From positions 124,001 to 188,000 of the forward strand of contig NZ_RCVN01000005.1 of assembly GCF_003697915.1 (NCBI RefSeq): DNA of 64,000 bases, read 5' to 3'. The stretch is from Staphylococcus pseudoxylosus (GTDB taxonomy: Bacteria; Bacillota; Bacilli; Staphylococcales; Staphylococcaceae). The notes beneath the pieces are model-generated. The model made no database searches. It was not told the origin of the DNA and saw only the letters and a program-made list of their open reading frames with translations. Of this stretch, positions 47,710-56,696 are shown piece after piece. Positions within the stretch are counted from its first letter, which is position 1. Each line of letters begins with the position of its first letter. Position numbers and translations under genes: made by a program.

Positions 47710-49419
47710 TTGAAAAATGCAACGGAGTTAACGCAATTATTGAAATCGTTAGATGGACAGAAATATGGTGCTTATAAACGCCTTAAAGGGATATATCAGT
47801 TCAAACAGTTTCGACTTGCGATAGATCATATACAAGTAGACCCGTATGCCCCTCCATCCAAAATGAGGGTAGTGATGAGTAGAGACATAGCAAATATCCC
47901 TAACAATTTATTGGACACTAAAGATAAAATCATCGCTGTAGCAGACTTTTTAGCGCGAACATTTAATGAAAGTATAAGTTCGTTTAAGCAAAGCAGCCAA
48001 AATGCAAAAGCTGCATCAAACATTACTATAGATCAATGTGGGCAAGAAATTTTAGAACGGACAGCTGTAGTAATCAATAAACATGATATCGAAGTAAGAC
48101 TTGAAATTAGTTTACCTGCAGCAGGAAGAAAAATTTTAGGGAAAGCTGCGGCAAGTACATTAATAGAAATACTGCCCGACATCGTAAATGAATCATTGCT
48201 CTATAAAAATATAAATCATACAAAATTAGATACACAGGTTACGTTAATGCTAGATCAAGCTTACATTCGTGAGGAACTTGAACGTAGAGATCTTGTTGCA
48301 TTTATTGCAAATGGTTCGATATTACCACGCAAAAGTGGTGTGTCAGATAAGCATTTACCTAATGCAGTTGCTTTTACAAGTCCTGAAAATGTAGAAGTAC
48401 AAATGGCTGTGCCAAGTGGAAAGACAGTCACTGGCATGGGGGTACCTAAAGGTATTACCTTAATTGTTGGTGGAGGCTTTCACGGTAAATCGACTGTGCT
48501 TGAAGCGCTTGAGCATGGTATCTATAATCATATTGACGGAGATGGTAGAGAATACGTTATTACATGTCATGATGCCATGAAGATTAGAGCTGAAGATGGT
48601 CGCCATATTGAGAAGGTAAATATTAGCCCATTTATAAATAATTTACCGGGAAATAAAGATACGCAACAATTTTCTACTGAAAACGCCAGTGGTAGTACAT
48701 CCCAAGCAACGAATGTTATGGAAGCATTGGAAGCAGGTACATCATTATTATTGATTGATGAAGACACTTCAGCTACCAATTTTATGATTAGGGATAGCCG
48801 TATGCAACGCTTGATTGCCCCGGAAAAAGAACCTATCACACCATTTGCGAGTAAGGTAAAACCACTGTATAAAGATTATAATGTTTCGACTATTTTAATT
48901 GTAGGAGGCTCAGGTGATTATTTTGAGGTTGCTGATCAGGTATTAATGATGGATGAATATGTCTTGAAAGATGTTACTGAAAATGCAAAAGCGATTGCTG
49001 AAACACCGGTTAATACGACGAATGCTACAAATAATAGTGATTTTGGCAATCTACCTGCTAGAGTACCGCTAAAATCGAGTTTTACTAAAAAAGGGAAAGA
49101 CAACCGTTTTAAAGTAAAGGGACGTTATTCCATTTTGTATGGCAAAGAGCTTATCGATATTTCCGGTTTGGAACAATTAGTGGATACAAGTCAAACCCAA
49201 TGTTTAGCAGCAATGATAAATTATTATCAAAGTCATTTGTTAAATGAACAAGATACGTTATCTCAAGCAGCAGATAAATTATACACAGTTATTCAAGAAC
49301 AAGGGTTAGATGTAATATCATCATTTGATGGGCATCCAGGTAACTTAGCACTGCCAAGAAAACAAGAGTTTTGTGCAGCACTTAATCGTTACCGTGGACT
49401 AAAAGTGAAAAATAAATAA
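47710..49419 (+). CDS. ABC-class P-loop ATPase (PF09818 type)
   Basis: 569 residues from the TTG at 47710, 7 bases after TAGGAGG; the frame is open further upstream but without a ribosome site. Walker A is GGGFHGKSTVLEAL (about residue 255), and Walker B is SLLLIDEDTSATNFMIRD (about residue 347). The family is described as predicted ATPases of the ABC class, soluble and without transporter partners. Its function is unknown; relatives are widespread in bacteria and some archaea. Single gene with its own terminator. Confidence 0.85.
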   Translation: MKNATELTQLLKSLDGQKYGAYKRLKGIYQFKQFRLAIDHIQVDPYAPPSKMRVVMSRDIANIPNNLLDTKDKIIAVADFLARTFNESISSFKQSSQNAKAASNITIDQCGQEILERTAVVINKHDIEVRLEISLPAAGRKILGKAAASTLIEILPDIVNESLLYKNINHTKLDTQVTLMLDQAYIREELERRDLVAFIANGSILPRKSGVSDKHLPNAVAFTSPENVEVQMAVPSGKTVTGMGVPKGITLIVGGGFHGKSTVLEALEHGIYNHIDGDGREYVITCHDAMKIRAEDGRHIEKVNISPFINNLPGNKDTQQFSTENASGSTSQATNVMEALEAGTSLLLIDEDTSATNFMIRDSRMQRLIAPEKEPITPFASKVKPLYKDYNVSTILIVGGSGDYFEVADQVLMMDEYVLKDVTENAKAIAETPVNTTNATNNSDFGNLPARVPLKSSFTKKGKDNRFKVKGRYSILYGKELIDISGLEQLVDTSQTQCLAAMINYYQSHLLNEQDTLSQAADKLYTVIQEQGLDVISSFDGHPGNLALPRKQEFCAALNRYRGLKVKNK

Positions 49420-49427
49420 ACTCAAAA

Positions 49428-49462
49428 AAAGCACCGGCAAATAGTTGTCGGTGCTTTTTAGG
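49428..49462 (+). terminator. Terminator of the ABC-class ATPase gene
   Basis: AAGCACCGGCAA pairs with TTGTCGGTGCTT (one G-U) followed by TTTT. Confidence 0.88.
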
Positions 49463-49539
49463 TTCATACACATATAATTATCAAATGATTTTTGGAAACT
49501 TGAAATTTTTAGTCTTTATTTAAATGAATATGAATAATG

Positions 49540-50148
49540 TTATTTAATCATTTTACGCATCTTATAAACTTGCGCATGATTATTCCCGGACTGTCCGATA
49601 ATTTTGTAGCCCTGTTTAGCATATAAGCGTTGAGCCGTAGTGTTTTCAACTTCAACGGTTAACGAAATTTTTGTATAACCTTTGTGTAACGCAAGTTGTT
49701 CAGCATATTCAAGTAAAGCACGTCCAACACCCATACCTCTGAATTGAGCAAGTGTTGCTAACATACTCACATGATACTCGTCTGTATTGCCTTCATCTAA
49801 TCTTATCAAGGCGATGATATCTTTAAATGCATGTAAGAATTGAGGGACTAACTGCAACTTTTGAATTTTTGCAATTTGCCATACAGTCGTAAAGGTTTGT
49901 TGCTGAAGATCTCTGTAAGGCAAGCACGATATAGCACCTGCCGGTTGTCCATGAATCATAGCAACCATTGTATTTTGATAACTAAAGCGATTACTAGGTT
50001 GTTTCCATAATTTATGCATATTACGAATTAAAACTTGCTTGTCTGTTGTATAGAATAAAACTTTTGCCATATCATTTATAGCGAGTAAGTGGAAGTACGC
50101 GCCTTTTTGTAATTGTGGGTAAGCCGGAACGATTTTTAAATTGTTCAT
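49540..50148 (-). CDS. GNAT-family N-acetyltransferase
   Basis: 202 residues, with AGGAGG before the ATG. The acetyl-CoA loop is MLATLAQFRGMGVGRALLEYAEQLAL (partial), about residues 127-152, with the RGxGxG form RGMGVGRA. The later ENTTAQRLYAKQGYKIIGQSG is the common C-terminal motif. The target is unknown. Monocistronic on the minus strand. Confidence 0.85.
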   Translation of the reverse strand: MNNLKIVPAYPQLQKGAYFHLLAINDMAKVLFYTTDKQVLIRNMHKLWKQPSNRFSYQNTMVAMIHGQPAGAISCLPYRDLQQQTFTTVWQIAKIQKLQLVPQFLHAFKDIIALIRLDEGNTDEYHVSMLATLAQFRGMGVGRALLEYAEQLALHKGYTKISLTVEVENTTAQRLYAKQGYKIIGQSGNNHAQVYKMRKMIK

Positions 50149-50512
50149 TAGTCATCCTCCTGAAAAGTATTTTGCTCAATATGTACCCATATTCATAAAT
50201 AATTTATTATCATTTAAAATATTGAGTTGTTAACTTAAGATGATCATGTGCTTTAATTAGGTGAGGGTGAGCCGTCGGGTTGTGTGACGGCACTGTTACG
50301 TACCCTGTAAAAAACCAGCGCATCAATTATTATTAGGCTTGCTACTTACTATTTCTTATTAAATAAAGTTAAGTATTTTATACTATCATAAATATCGGTT
50401 AATGAATATTAATTTTAAAAAGGAGTTTACAACACATTTTGCATTGGTTAAACTTGGAATGTAAATGAATTAAGTAGTGCAATATACATAATAGTTAAGG
50501 AGCTTATGCTAA
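50149..50512. other. Intergenic region with a structured, GC-rich core
   Basis: See the ncRNA candidate at 50264-50306. The remaining 300 bases are AT-rich and presumably hold promoters for the divergent GNAT and lipoprotein genes. Confidence 0.5.
50264..50306 (+). ncRNA. Candidate structured RNA element
   Basis: GCCGTC (50271-50276) pairs with GACGGC (50286-50291) around a 9-base loop, enclosed by an outer AGGGT (50264-50268) with ACCCT (50301-50305). The segment is much richer in GC than its surroundings and lies 210 bases upstream of the lipoprotein gene. It does not match a riboswitch class I know. The strand is uncertain, as the stems exist on both. Confidence 0.4.
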
Positions 50513-51784
50513 ATGAAGGGGAAATGGATTTTACCAACAGTTTTAACTGGTGCATTATTAATCACTGGATGTTCAAACGAGGGTACGAAAAATGGAGACA
50601 ACCAAGCAAATAAAGAAAATAAGGACAGTCAATCTACTAAAAATAGTGATGATGTGAAATATCCAAAAGATGGCGTAAGAGGTATTTATGTAAGTGCTGA
50701 TGCGACAAACGGCGAAAAATTTGAAGAACTCACAAAGTTTATTGATGAAAGTGATTTAAATGCAATGGTTATTGATGTTAAAGATGATTCAGGGAACGTA
50801 ACTATAAACTTTAACACTGGTAATAAAGAAATTGATAAACATACATTGGATATTGTGGATGCCAAGCCATTACTTAATAAAATGAAAGAGAAAGATATTT
50901 ATCCTATTGCAAGGATTGTTACTTTTAAAGATAAGAATTTAGCAGAAAGTCATCCTGAATGGTCGTTCAAACAATCAGATGGTTCAGTATGGGAAAGTGA
51001 TAGTGGCGATAAATTTGTTAATCCTTTCGTTAAAGAGGTATGGGATTATAATATAAATGTGTCTAAGGAAGCTGCAAAAGCAGGTTTTAGAGATATTCAA
51101 TATGACTATGTAAGATTCCCTGAAGCATTTGAAAATGTAGAAAGTAGTTTGACGTATGATAAAGGAAACTATAAAAATAGCAAATTAAGTGATGTTGATC
51201 AACGTGTAGACACAATTTCACAATTTTTAAAAACTGCTCGTAAAGAGTTAAAACCTTATGGTGCAGAGGTGTCTGCTGACGTATTTGGTTATGCTGCAAT
51301 GGTTGAAGAAGCACCAGGGATTGGTCAAAGTTTCCCTAAAATAGCAGAAAATACAGATGCTATCTCGTCTATGATTTATCCGTCACATTGGAGTCCTGGT
51401 GACTTTGGTTTAGAAGCGCCTGATAAGGAACCTTATGAAGCTGTTGATCATTATTTAGATAAAGAAACAGCTGTGTTAAATAAATTAGGTGATAAGAAAC
51501 CGAAGTCTCGTCCATGGTTACAAGACTTTACAGCACGATATTTAGGTGAAGGTAAATATATGGAATACGATAGTAAAGCTGTAGAAGCACAAGTACAAGC
51601 ACAAGTACAAGCACTTAAAGATCATAGCATTAATGAGTATCTATTGTGGAATGCGGGCAACGATTATTCTAAAAGGGTAGACTATACTCCTGAAGCAAAT
51701 AAAGAAAAACTAGACCAAAATAAAGCAGAGTTAAAGAAAGATAACAAAGACGGAAAAAGTGACAAAGATAAAGATGACAAGTGA
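50513..51784 (+). CDS. Lipoprotein with DUF4015 glycoside-hydrolase-like domain
   Basis: 423 residues. The signal ends in lipobox LITGC (Cys about residue 20), followed by a polar linker. The DUF4015 domain (putative TIM-barrel glycosyl hydrolase) begins VRGIYVSADATNGEKF and includes LNAMVIDVKDDSGNVTI, WSFKQSDGSVWESDSGDKFV, FRDIQYDYVRFP and DAISSMIYPSHWSPGDFGL. The tail after residue 390 is very rich in Lys and Asp. It should act on cell-surface polysaccharide; no activity is established. A short repeat (GCACAAGTACAA) within 51588-51612 encodes AQVQAQVQA. Confidence 0.85.
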   Translation: MKGKWILPTVLTGALLITGCSNEGTKNGDNQANKENKDSQSTKNSDDVKYPKDGVRGIYVSADATNGEKFEELTKFIDESDLNAMVIDVKDDSGNVTINFNTGNKEIDKHTLDIVDAKPLLNKMKEKDIYPIARIVTFKDKNLAESHPEWSFKQSDGSVWESDSGDKFVNPFVKEVWDYNINVSKEAAKAGFRDIQYDYVRFPEAFENVESSLTYDKGNYKNSKLSDVDQRVDTISQFLKTARKELKPYGAEVSADVFGYAAMVEEAPGIGQSFPKIAENTDAISSMIYPSHWSPGDFGLEAPDKEPYEAVDHYLDKETAVLNKLGDKKPKSRPWLQDFTARYLGEGKYMEYDSKAVEAQVQAQVQALKDHSINEYLLWNAGNDYSKRVDYTPEANKEKLDQNKAELKKDNKDGKSDKDKDDK

Positions 51785-51850
51785 CCTAGCAAAGTGAAAA
51801 TATTACTTATACAACCATGACACTTTAAATTAAATATGTATTAATAAAAA

Positions 51851-51900
51851 GGAGTAGCCGGTTGAAATCAAATTGAACATTTTGATTTCAACGGGCTACT
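51851..51900. terminator. Bidirectional terminator between the lipoprotein and MFS genes
   Basis: AGTAGCC-G-GTTGAAATCAAA pairs with its complement in 51875-51900. The minus-strand exit is CCTTTTTA and the plus-strand exit CTACTTTC, so it suits the minus-strand MFS gene best. Confidence 0.85.
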
Positions 51901-51907
51901 CTACTTT

Positions 51908-53089
51908 CTAGCTACTTAATTTTCTGTTTCCAATTAAACAGAAGTACAGGAAGCCAGTAATTATGATGATAACACCCATAATAGCGTACATATTTCCATA
52001 ACCAGTTAAAGGCGTAACATAACCTAATAAGTATGGAGAGAGACCTAAGCCTGCATCAAAAAATATGAAATAAGTTGATGTGGCAATGCTTATACGAGAA
52101 GTTGGTGCAGATTTCACTGCTAAGACTTGTGTTGCTGATTGTAAATTTCCGAAACTTAATCCCATAATTGCGCTGATTAATAGTAATATAAATCCACTTG
52201 TAACTTGGCTTAACATAAACATACTAATTGCATAAAAAATGATTGCTGGATATACAACGACGTGGTTTCCTTTATTATCCATGAGTTTACCTGCAACCGG
52301 ACGCGTTAGTAAAACCACAATGGCGTAAACCACAAAGAACAAACTTGCTACACTTGTTAAATTTAATTGACTCGCATATAAATTTAGATAAGTTAATACC
52401 TCAGAATATGCAAAACTTAATAATAAAATGATTAAACCAACAGGTATGACGCTTGGCTCAATGATATTTTTAAGAAATGATGTACCTTTTTCTAAATTAA
52501 CGGAAGCTGTTTTGATTTCGGTGACTTTAGGGGCTTTAACAAAAATACTCATGATTAAAGCGATGCACATTATGGCAAAACAAAAACTAAATAATATAGA
52601 AAATGAAATATAATGAATCATTAATATACCAAGAAATGGGCCAAATGCAGTAGCTAACGTCGTACTCATACTATAGTAGCTAATCCCTTCAGACTTACGA
52701 GATTCTGGAATGATTTGTGTAGCAATTGAACTAATGATTGTTAATGCCATCCCATGTGGAATCCCATGTAATAAACGTATTAATATAAGGAACTGTACGT
52801 TGATATTAATAAAATAAATACCGATGATAGCTAAACATATGATGATGGTGATAAGTAATAAACGTTTAAGGCCGAATTTATTAATGAAATAACCAGCAAA
52901 AAGTCGGCCGATTACACCCCCGATAATAAAGATGCCACTGACGAGCCCTGATTGACTCATTGAAGCTTGGTAATGATTGATTGCAAAAGTTGCAATAGTA
53001 ACCATAAGTAAGTAAAAGACTAAAGTTAGTAGAAAGTTAATCAATGATACACTGATAAACTGTTTAGTCCAAAGTTTATTGGATTGCAT
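51908..53089 (-). CDS. MFS transporter, drug-exporter-like
   Basis: 393 residues with 12 helices. Motif A is GRLFAGYFINKFGLKRLLLI, and LIRLLHGIPHGMALTIISSI, with EGISYYSMSTTLATAFGPFL, fits the DHA1 drug efflux type. TTTC and AAAAGAGG precede the start. A hairpin of terminator form stands in its leader (53144-53172). The cargo is unknown. Confidence 0.82.
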   Translation of the reverse strand: MQSNKLWTKQFISVSLINFLLTLVFYLLMVTIATFAINHYQASMSQSGLVSGIFIIGGVIGRLFAGYFINKFGLKRLLLITIIICLAIIGIYFININVQFLILIRLLHGIPHGMALTIISSIATQIIPESRKSEGISYYSMSTTLATAFGPFLGILMIHYISFSILFSFCFAIMCIALIMSIFVKAPKVTEIKTASVNLEKGTSFLKNIIEPSVIPVGLIILLLSFAYSEVLTYLNLYASQLNLTSVASLFFVVYAIVVLLTRPVAGKLMDNKGNHVVVYPAIIFYAISMFMLSQVTSGFILLLISAIMGLSFGNLQSATQVLAVKSAPTSRISIATSTYFIFFDAGLGLSPYLLGYVTPLTGYGNMYAIMGVIIIITGFLYFCLIGNRKLSS

Positions 53090-53143
53090 GATGAAAGCCT
53101 CTTTTCTAAAAATTTAAACTTAAAATTTATCAAAATTCGCACA

Positions 53144-53172
53144 AAAAAGACACTTTGGTAACCAAAGTGTCT
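53144..53172 (-). terminator. Terminator-type hairpin in the MFS leader
   Basis: AAAGACACTTTGG and CCAAAGTGTCTTT form a perfect stem around TAA. On the minus strand it is followed by TTTTT. It stands 55 bases before the MFS start at 53089, with no minus-strand gene upstream, so it could attenuate that gene. Confidence 0.6.
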
Positions 53173-53549
53173 TTATATTATTTTGTTAAAATGTATATCA
53201 ATACAAGAAAGTACTGATAAAGATTTTACTAATAAAAATTGGTCACTGTCTTTGTATATATTGAATTAAAAAATGATAGACTACTCCCGACAGTACAGGC
53301 TTTTCGTGTCTCAAATAATTTTTTAATCTAATAGGTTTTACATATACAGCTACCATGGTTTAGTTGTCCTTTTAATAAAAATTTAATGATTAAATAATAC
53401 ACTCTTCAAATTTAAATAACAACACAATATATGATTAATTTAGGGAACTATTACATAACTATAATTTACATTTAATGAATGTAATTTTTGAACATCCAAA
53501 AAATAAACACAATATAATATTAGGAAAACTACATTATCTCTTTAATATG

Positions 53550-53564
53550 TTGTATAATATACAA
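53550..53564. promoter_or_regulatory. Palindrome over a -10 box before the glycosyltransferase
   Basis: TTGTATAATATACAA is perfectly symmetric about its central A and contains TATAAT. It lies 48 bases before the ATG at 53613 and may mark the promoter and an operator. Confidence 0.4.
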
Positions 53565-53612
53565 TATGCTATTTTTTATATTAATAAATACCAATGAGGA
53601 GTACATTATTTT

Positions 53613-54560
53613 ATGATTAGAATTTTAGTTCCGTGTTTTAATGAGGCAAGCGTTATTAAAAAAACATATGCTGAATTAACAGAAATCATGCAACAAGATA
53701 GTCGCAACAATAATTATAAATACGAATTGCTTTTTGTGGATGATGGAAGCAAGGATAACACTTTAACTATTATTCAACAATTAGCGCAACAAGATCATGC
53801 AGTAAAATACATATCACTTTCAAGAAATTTCGGTAAAGAGTCTGCCATGTATGCAGGATTAAAGGCAAGTGTAGACGCGGAAGCTTTAATTATTTTAGAC
53901 GGTGATTTACAACACCCGCCAACCTTAATACCACAAATGATTCAATACTTTAAGGAAGGCGAAGATCAAATTGTTGCCAAAAGGGATAGAACCGGTGAAA
54001 ACATAGCACGTAAACGTGTGTCACAACTGTATTATGCAATGATTAATAAAATGGTTGATGTCACACTAGAAGATGGCGTTGGTGATTTTGGATTATTAAG
54101 CCAGCGAGCAGTGAAAGAAATTGTGAATATGGGTGAGTACAATAGATTTTCTAAAGGCTTGTTTGCGTGGATTGGTTTTGAACCGAAAGTCATTGAATAT
54201 CAAAATGTAACTCGGGTAGAAGGAGAGTCTAAATGGTCATTTAGCTCATTACTCAATTATGGAATCGATGGTTTGATTTCGTTTAATAATAAGCCATTGC
54301 GTGCCATCATTTATTTAGGCCTTTTCATTTGCGGATTGAGTTTTCTCTATATTTTATTTAACTTTATTTACACATTGAATTACGGTGTGTCTACACCAGG
54401 ATATTTCACAACAATCTTCTCCGTATTGTTTTTAGGCGGGATACAGCTTACATCATTAGGTGTGATTGGAGAGTATATAGGAAGAATTTATTATGAAGTG
54501 AAACAGCGTCCACTCTATATTGTTCGTCAATCTAACTTGAATGATCAAGAGGTGGAATAA
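53613..54560 (+). CDS. Family 2 glycosyltransferase, GtrB/CsbB type
   Basis: 315 residues. The GT-A domain has RILVPCFNEASVIKKTYAEL, LLFVDDGSKDNT, LSRNFGKESAMYAGL and the DxD-type DGDLQHPP. Two C-terminal membrane helices (about residues 230-250 and 265-285) match enzymes that put a sugar on undecaprenyl phosphate at the inner membrane face. TGAGGAG precedes the ATG. A polytopic membrane protein gene starts 2 bases after its stop, which fits lipid-linked sugar transfer to a surface polymer. CsbB relatives in staphylococci are the closest match. Confidence 0.85.
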   Translation: MIRILVPCFNEASVIKKTYAELTEIMQQDSRNNNYKYELLFVDDGSKDNTLTIIQQLAQQDHAVKYISLSRNFGKESAMYAGLKASVDAEALIILDGDLQHPPTLIPQMIQYFKEGEDQIVAKRDRTGENIARKRVSQLYYAMINKMVDVTLEDGVGDFGLLSQRAVKEIVNMGEYNRFSKGLFAWIGFEPKVIEYQNVTRVEGESKWSFSSLLNYGIDGLISFNNKPLRAIIYLGLFICGLSFLYILFNFIYTLNYGVSTPGYFTTIFSVLFLGGIQLTSLGVIGEYIGRIYYEVKQRPLYIVRQSNLNDQEVE

Positions 54561-54561
54561 G

Positions 54562-56049
54562 ATGAAATTATTAAGGATAAATAAGACGTACCTTACAGTA
54601 ACCGCACTGTTTATTTTTTATATTTTTATGGCTATGCTTACGCCATTAACGCATGATGATTGGGATTGGTATAGTCACTATGGTATTCAGATGCTACAAG
54701 AACGCTTTATAAATTTGAATGGGCGTTATTTGGGTAATATGTTAGAAATTATTGCCGTTAGACTTGATTGGTTTAGATGGTTGTCTTATGCGGTTTTTAG
54801 TATTTCGATTATATGGATAATTGGACGTTTTGTGAATGAAGCTAAGATTTTATATTATTATTTGTGTGCATTTATTTTGATGCTTACGATACCAAGTGAC
54901 ATATATAAGCAAACGTATGGTTGGTTTGCTGGATTTTATAACTATGTTCCTGCGACGTTCTGCGTGCTGTTTATTATTTGGTATATCTCAACAATACTAT
55001 TTAAGCAGAAAAATTTAGATCCTATAACTAATATTTTGTTTTACGGTATCTGTTTTGTAGGACAATTTTTTATGGAAAATACAACGCTATTTAATACGAT
55101 GATTTTAATTTTAGCAATTGTATTACATGTATTACTTTATAGAAAGTTAAATCCTAAATTTATATTAGGTTTGGCTATTTCATCACTAGGAACAATTTTG
55201 ATGTTTATAAATCCCAATTATCGCAAAATATTTTTTGAGGGTAATAGTTATCAAAAAGTATCTAGTGATACCGGCATTATTGATAAAGTTACAACAACAA
55301 TAACCACAGTACTACCTGATTGGGTGGTTTTTAACCAAATAACGATAATCTTGATGATTATTGGTGTTGCTATTGCACTTTTATTCAGAAACGCTACGTT
55401 ACTTACACGTCCTAAATGGATGCAAGTATTTGTTATAACGGGTTTATTGATTTTGCCAATATACTACTTCTTTATTTATGAACAATTTGCGTTACAAAAC
55501 TTTCATATACTTCTTATTGCTAATTTAGTAAATACATTCGTTTGTATCTGGTTTTTAAGTGCATTTATTTTAGCAATTCATATAGTCGTTGAGCCGAAAG
55601 AAGTTAAATATACGTTATACTTATTGCTGGCTGCTGTTTTGTTAGTGTGTGCACCTTTGGTGATTGTATCGCCGTTAGGGCCAAGAAATTTTTATACAGT
55701 TTCTGCTTTGTTTGTCATAATCTTTTTAATGTTATTTTCACAGTTGAATATTACTGGTCAACTTTGGAAACGGATTGTGGGTGTTATAGCAATTGGTAGT
55801 GCGACGTTTTATTTAGGGACATTTTCCTATATTAATCAAAAAAATGAAACACGAATTACACAGTTAAAAGAAGAAATACAAGCACATCCTAAAAAAGAAT
55901 TTTATACGATGGAAAAATTACCCTTTGAACATTATTTGCATCATGCTACACCAACAAGCAAAAGGTATCAGTCATTATTTAACAAATATGAAGGTATACC
56001 TAAAGATACAAAAATAAAATATGTGCCCTTTGGTAGTAAACATAAATAG
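54562..56049 (+). CDS. DUF6056-type polytopic membrane protein
   Basis: 495 residues from the ATG at 54562, 6 bases after GAGGTGG. About 11 helices. The first outside loop, LTPLTHDDWDWYSHYGIQML, then NLNGRYLGNMLEIIAVR, has the acidic residues typical of GT-C-like glycosyltransferases and of DUF6056. It probably moves the sugar from the lipid carrier made by the upstream enzyme to a surface acceptor; the acceptor is unknown. The operon ends in a strong terminator. Confidence 0.75.
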   Translation: MKLLRINKTYLTVTALFIFYIFMAMLTPLTHDDWDWYSHYGIQMLQERFINLNGRYLGNMLEIIAVRLDWFRWLSYAVFSISIIWIIGRFVNEAKILYYYLCAFILMLTIPSDIYKQTYGWFAGFYNYVPATFCVLFIIWYISTILFKQKNLDPITNILFYGICFVGQFFMENTTLFNTMILILAIVLHVLLYRKLNPKFILGLAISSLGTILMFINPNYRKIFFEGNSYQKVSSDTGIIDKVTTTITTVLPDWVVFNQITIILMIIGVAIALLFRNATLLTRPKWMQVFVITGLLILPIYYFFIYEQFALQNFHILLIANLVNTFVCIWFLSAFILAIHIVVEPKEVKYTLYLLLAAVLLVCAPLVIVSPLGPRNFYTVSALFVIIFLMLFSQLNITGQLWKRIVGVIAIGSATFYLGTFSYINQKNETRITQLKEEIQAHPKKEFYTMEKLPFEHYLHHATPTSKRYQSLFNKYEGIPKDTKIKYVPFGSKHK

Positions 56050-56096
56050 GGTGTTTGTATGCAACGTCTATAGATAGTAAAAGTAAATATAACAAG

Positions 56097-56147
56097 GGAG
56101 TGTACAGAAATCATATTTTGCTAAAATGATTTCTGTACACTCCTTTT
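56097..56147 (+). terminator. Terminator of the glycosyltransferase operon
   Basis: GGAGTGTACAGAAATCAT pairs perfectly over 18 bases with its complement, followed by TTTTT. Confidence 0.95.
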
Positions 56148-56224
56148 TACCTAGTTAGTACAACGCTTAGTTATCAAGCTATAAGTCTGATGAGAGATAT
56201 AACTTGAGATAAGATAGTCGTATT

Positions 56225-56398
56225 TTATAATTCTTTTTCTAATATAATTGCTTTGTAATCATGAATATCTATGCGAGCGAAGATTTCACGTTTTAAGTTT
56301 TTAATATGTTCTCGTTTAGCTATGTTACTCATCATGTTATTAGGTACATGATTTTCCGAATGTTCAAGTTCTGAGAATAATTCGTGCAATGATTTCAT
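56225..56398 (-). CDS. 57-residue unknown protein under a SAM riboswitch
   Basis: From the ATG at 56398, which is 7 bases after AAAGGTGG; the frame is open further upstream but only into the riboswitch terminator. The protein begins MKSLHELFSELEHSENHVPN and ends AIILEKEL. It is charged, soluble and mainly helical, with no membrane segment, cysteine or known motif. It has a histidine- and glutamate-rich first half. The riboswitch implies a role linked to methionine, cysteine or SAM supply. No other gene shares the transcript. I do not recognise a family. Confidence 0.75.
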   Translation of the reverse strand: MKSLHELFSELEHSENHVPNNMMSNIAKREHIKNLKREIFARIDIHDYKAIILEKEL

Positions 56399-56424
56399 AA
56401 AATTACCACCTTTTATTTTTTTAC

Positions 56425-56590
56425 AAATAAAATAGCTCTTCTTAGATAAGAAGAGCTTCCGCACATCTTCTCATCTGTCAGTTCGTAAATTAGAACTGTT
56501 GGATTTAGCACATCGCTCGTCTGAGCTGTTGCTGGAGTTTTACAGGGCCAAGTCCCTCCACTCACTCTTAATAAGAGAACTATTCTATTT
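56425..56590 (-). promoter_or_regulatory. SAM-I (S-box) riboswitch with terminator
   Basis: Read on the minus strand: the conserved 5' part CTTATTAAGAG, the P2 helix and kink-turn region GTGGAGGGACTTGGCCCT, then AACTCCAGCAAC; P3 with GCTCAGACGAGC; P4 GTTCTAATTTACGAAC; and the closing GATGAGAAGA that pairs with TTCTCTTATT to form P1. The expression platform is a terminator, AGCTCTTCTTA with TAAGAAGAGCT (56434-56457), followed by ATTTTATTT. GAGAAGA can pair with TCTTCTT as antiterminator. Bound SAM should stop transcription before the 57-residue gene. Confidence 0.93.
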
Positions 56591-56596
56591 CAAGTT

Positions 56597-56625
56597 ATTG
56601 TAACGAATGTTCAGTGAATTAGCAA
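56597..56625 (-). promoter_or_regulatory. Promoter of the SAM riboswitch transcript
   Basis: On the minus strand TTGCTA, a 17-base spacer and TACAAT; transcription would begin a few bases before the riboswitch. Confidence 0.75.
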
Positions 56626-56696
56626 ATAAATATATTGTCGAAATCTGTTGGTCATGAGATATGCACTTTCAAATATTGAAACAATACACTTCATAA

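Larger units (their letters stand above)
53090..53612. other. Intergenic region, 523 bases
   Basis: Carries the hairpin at 53144-53172, a palindrome at 53550-53564 and a segment at about 53281-53317 (ACTACTCCCGACAGTACAGG within) that is richer in GC. No protein gene is supported on either strand. Confidence 0.5.

Noticed and set aside
51588-51612. Tandem repeat as a possible CRISPR-like or variable array
   Set aside because: It is a short in-frame coding repeat (AQVQAQVQA) of two to three units inside the lipoprotein gene.
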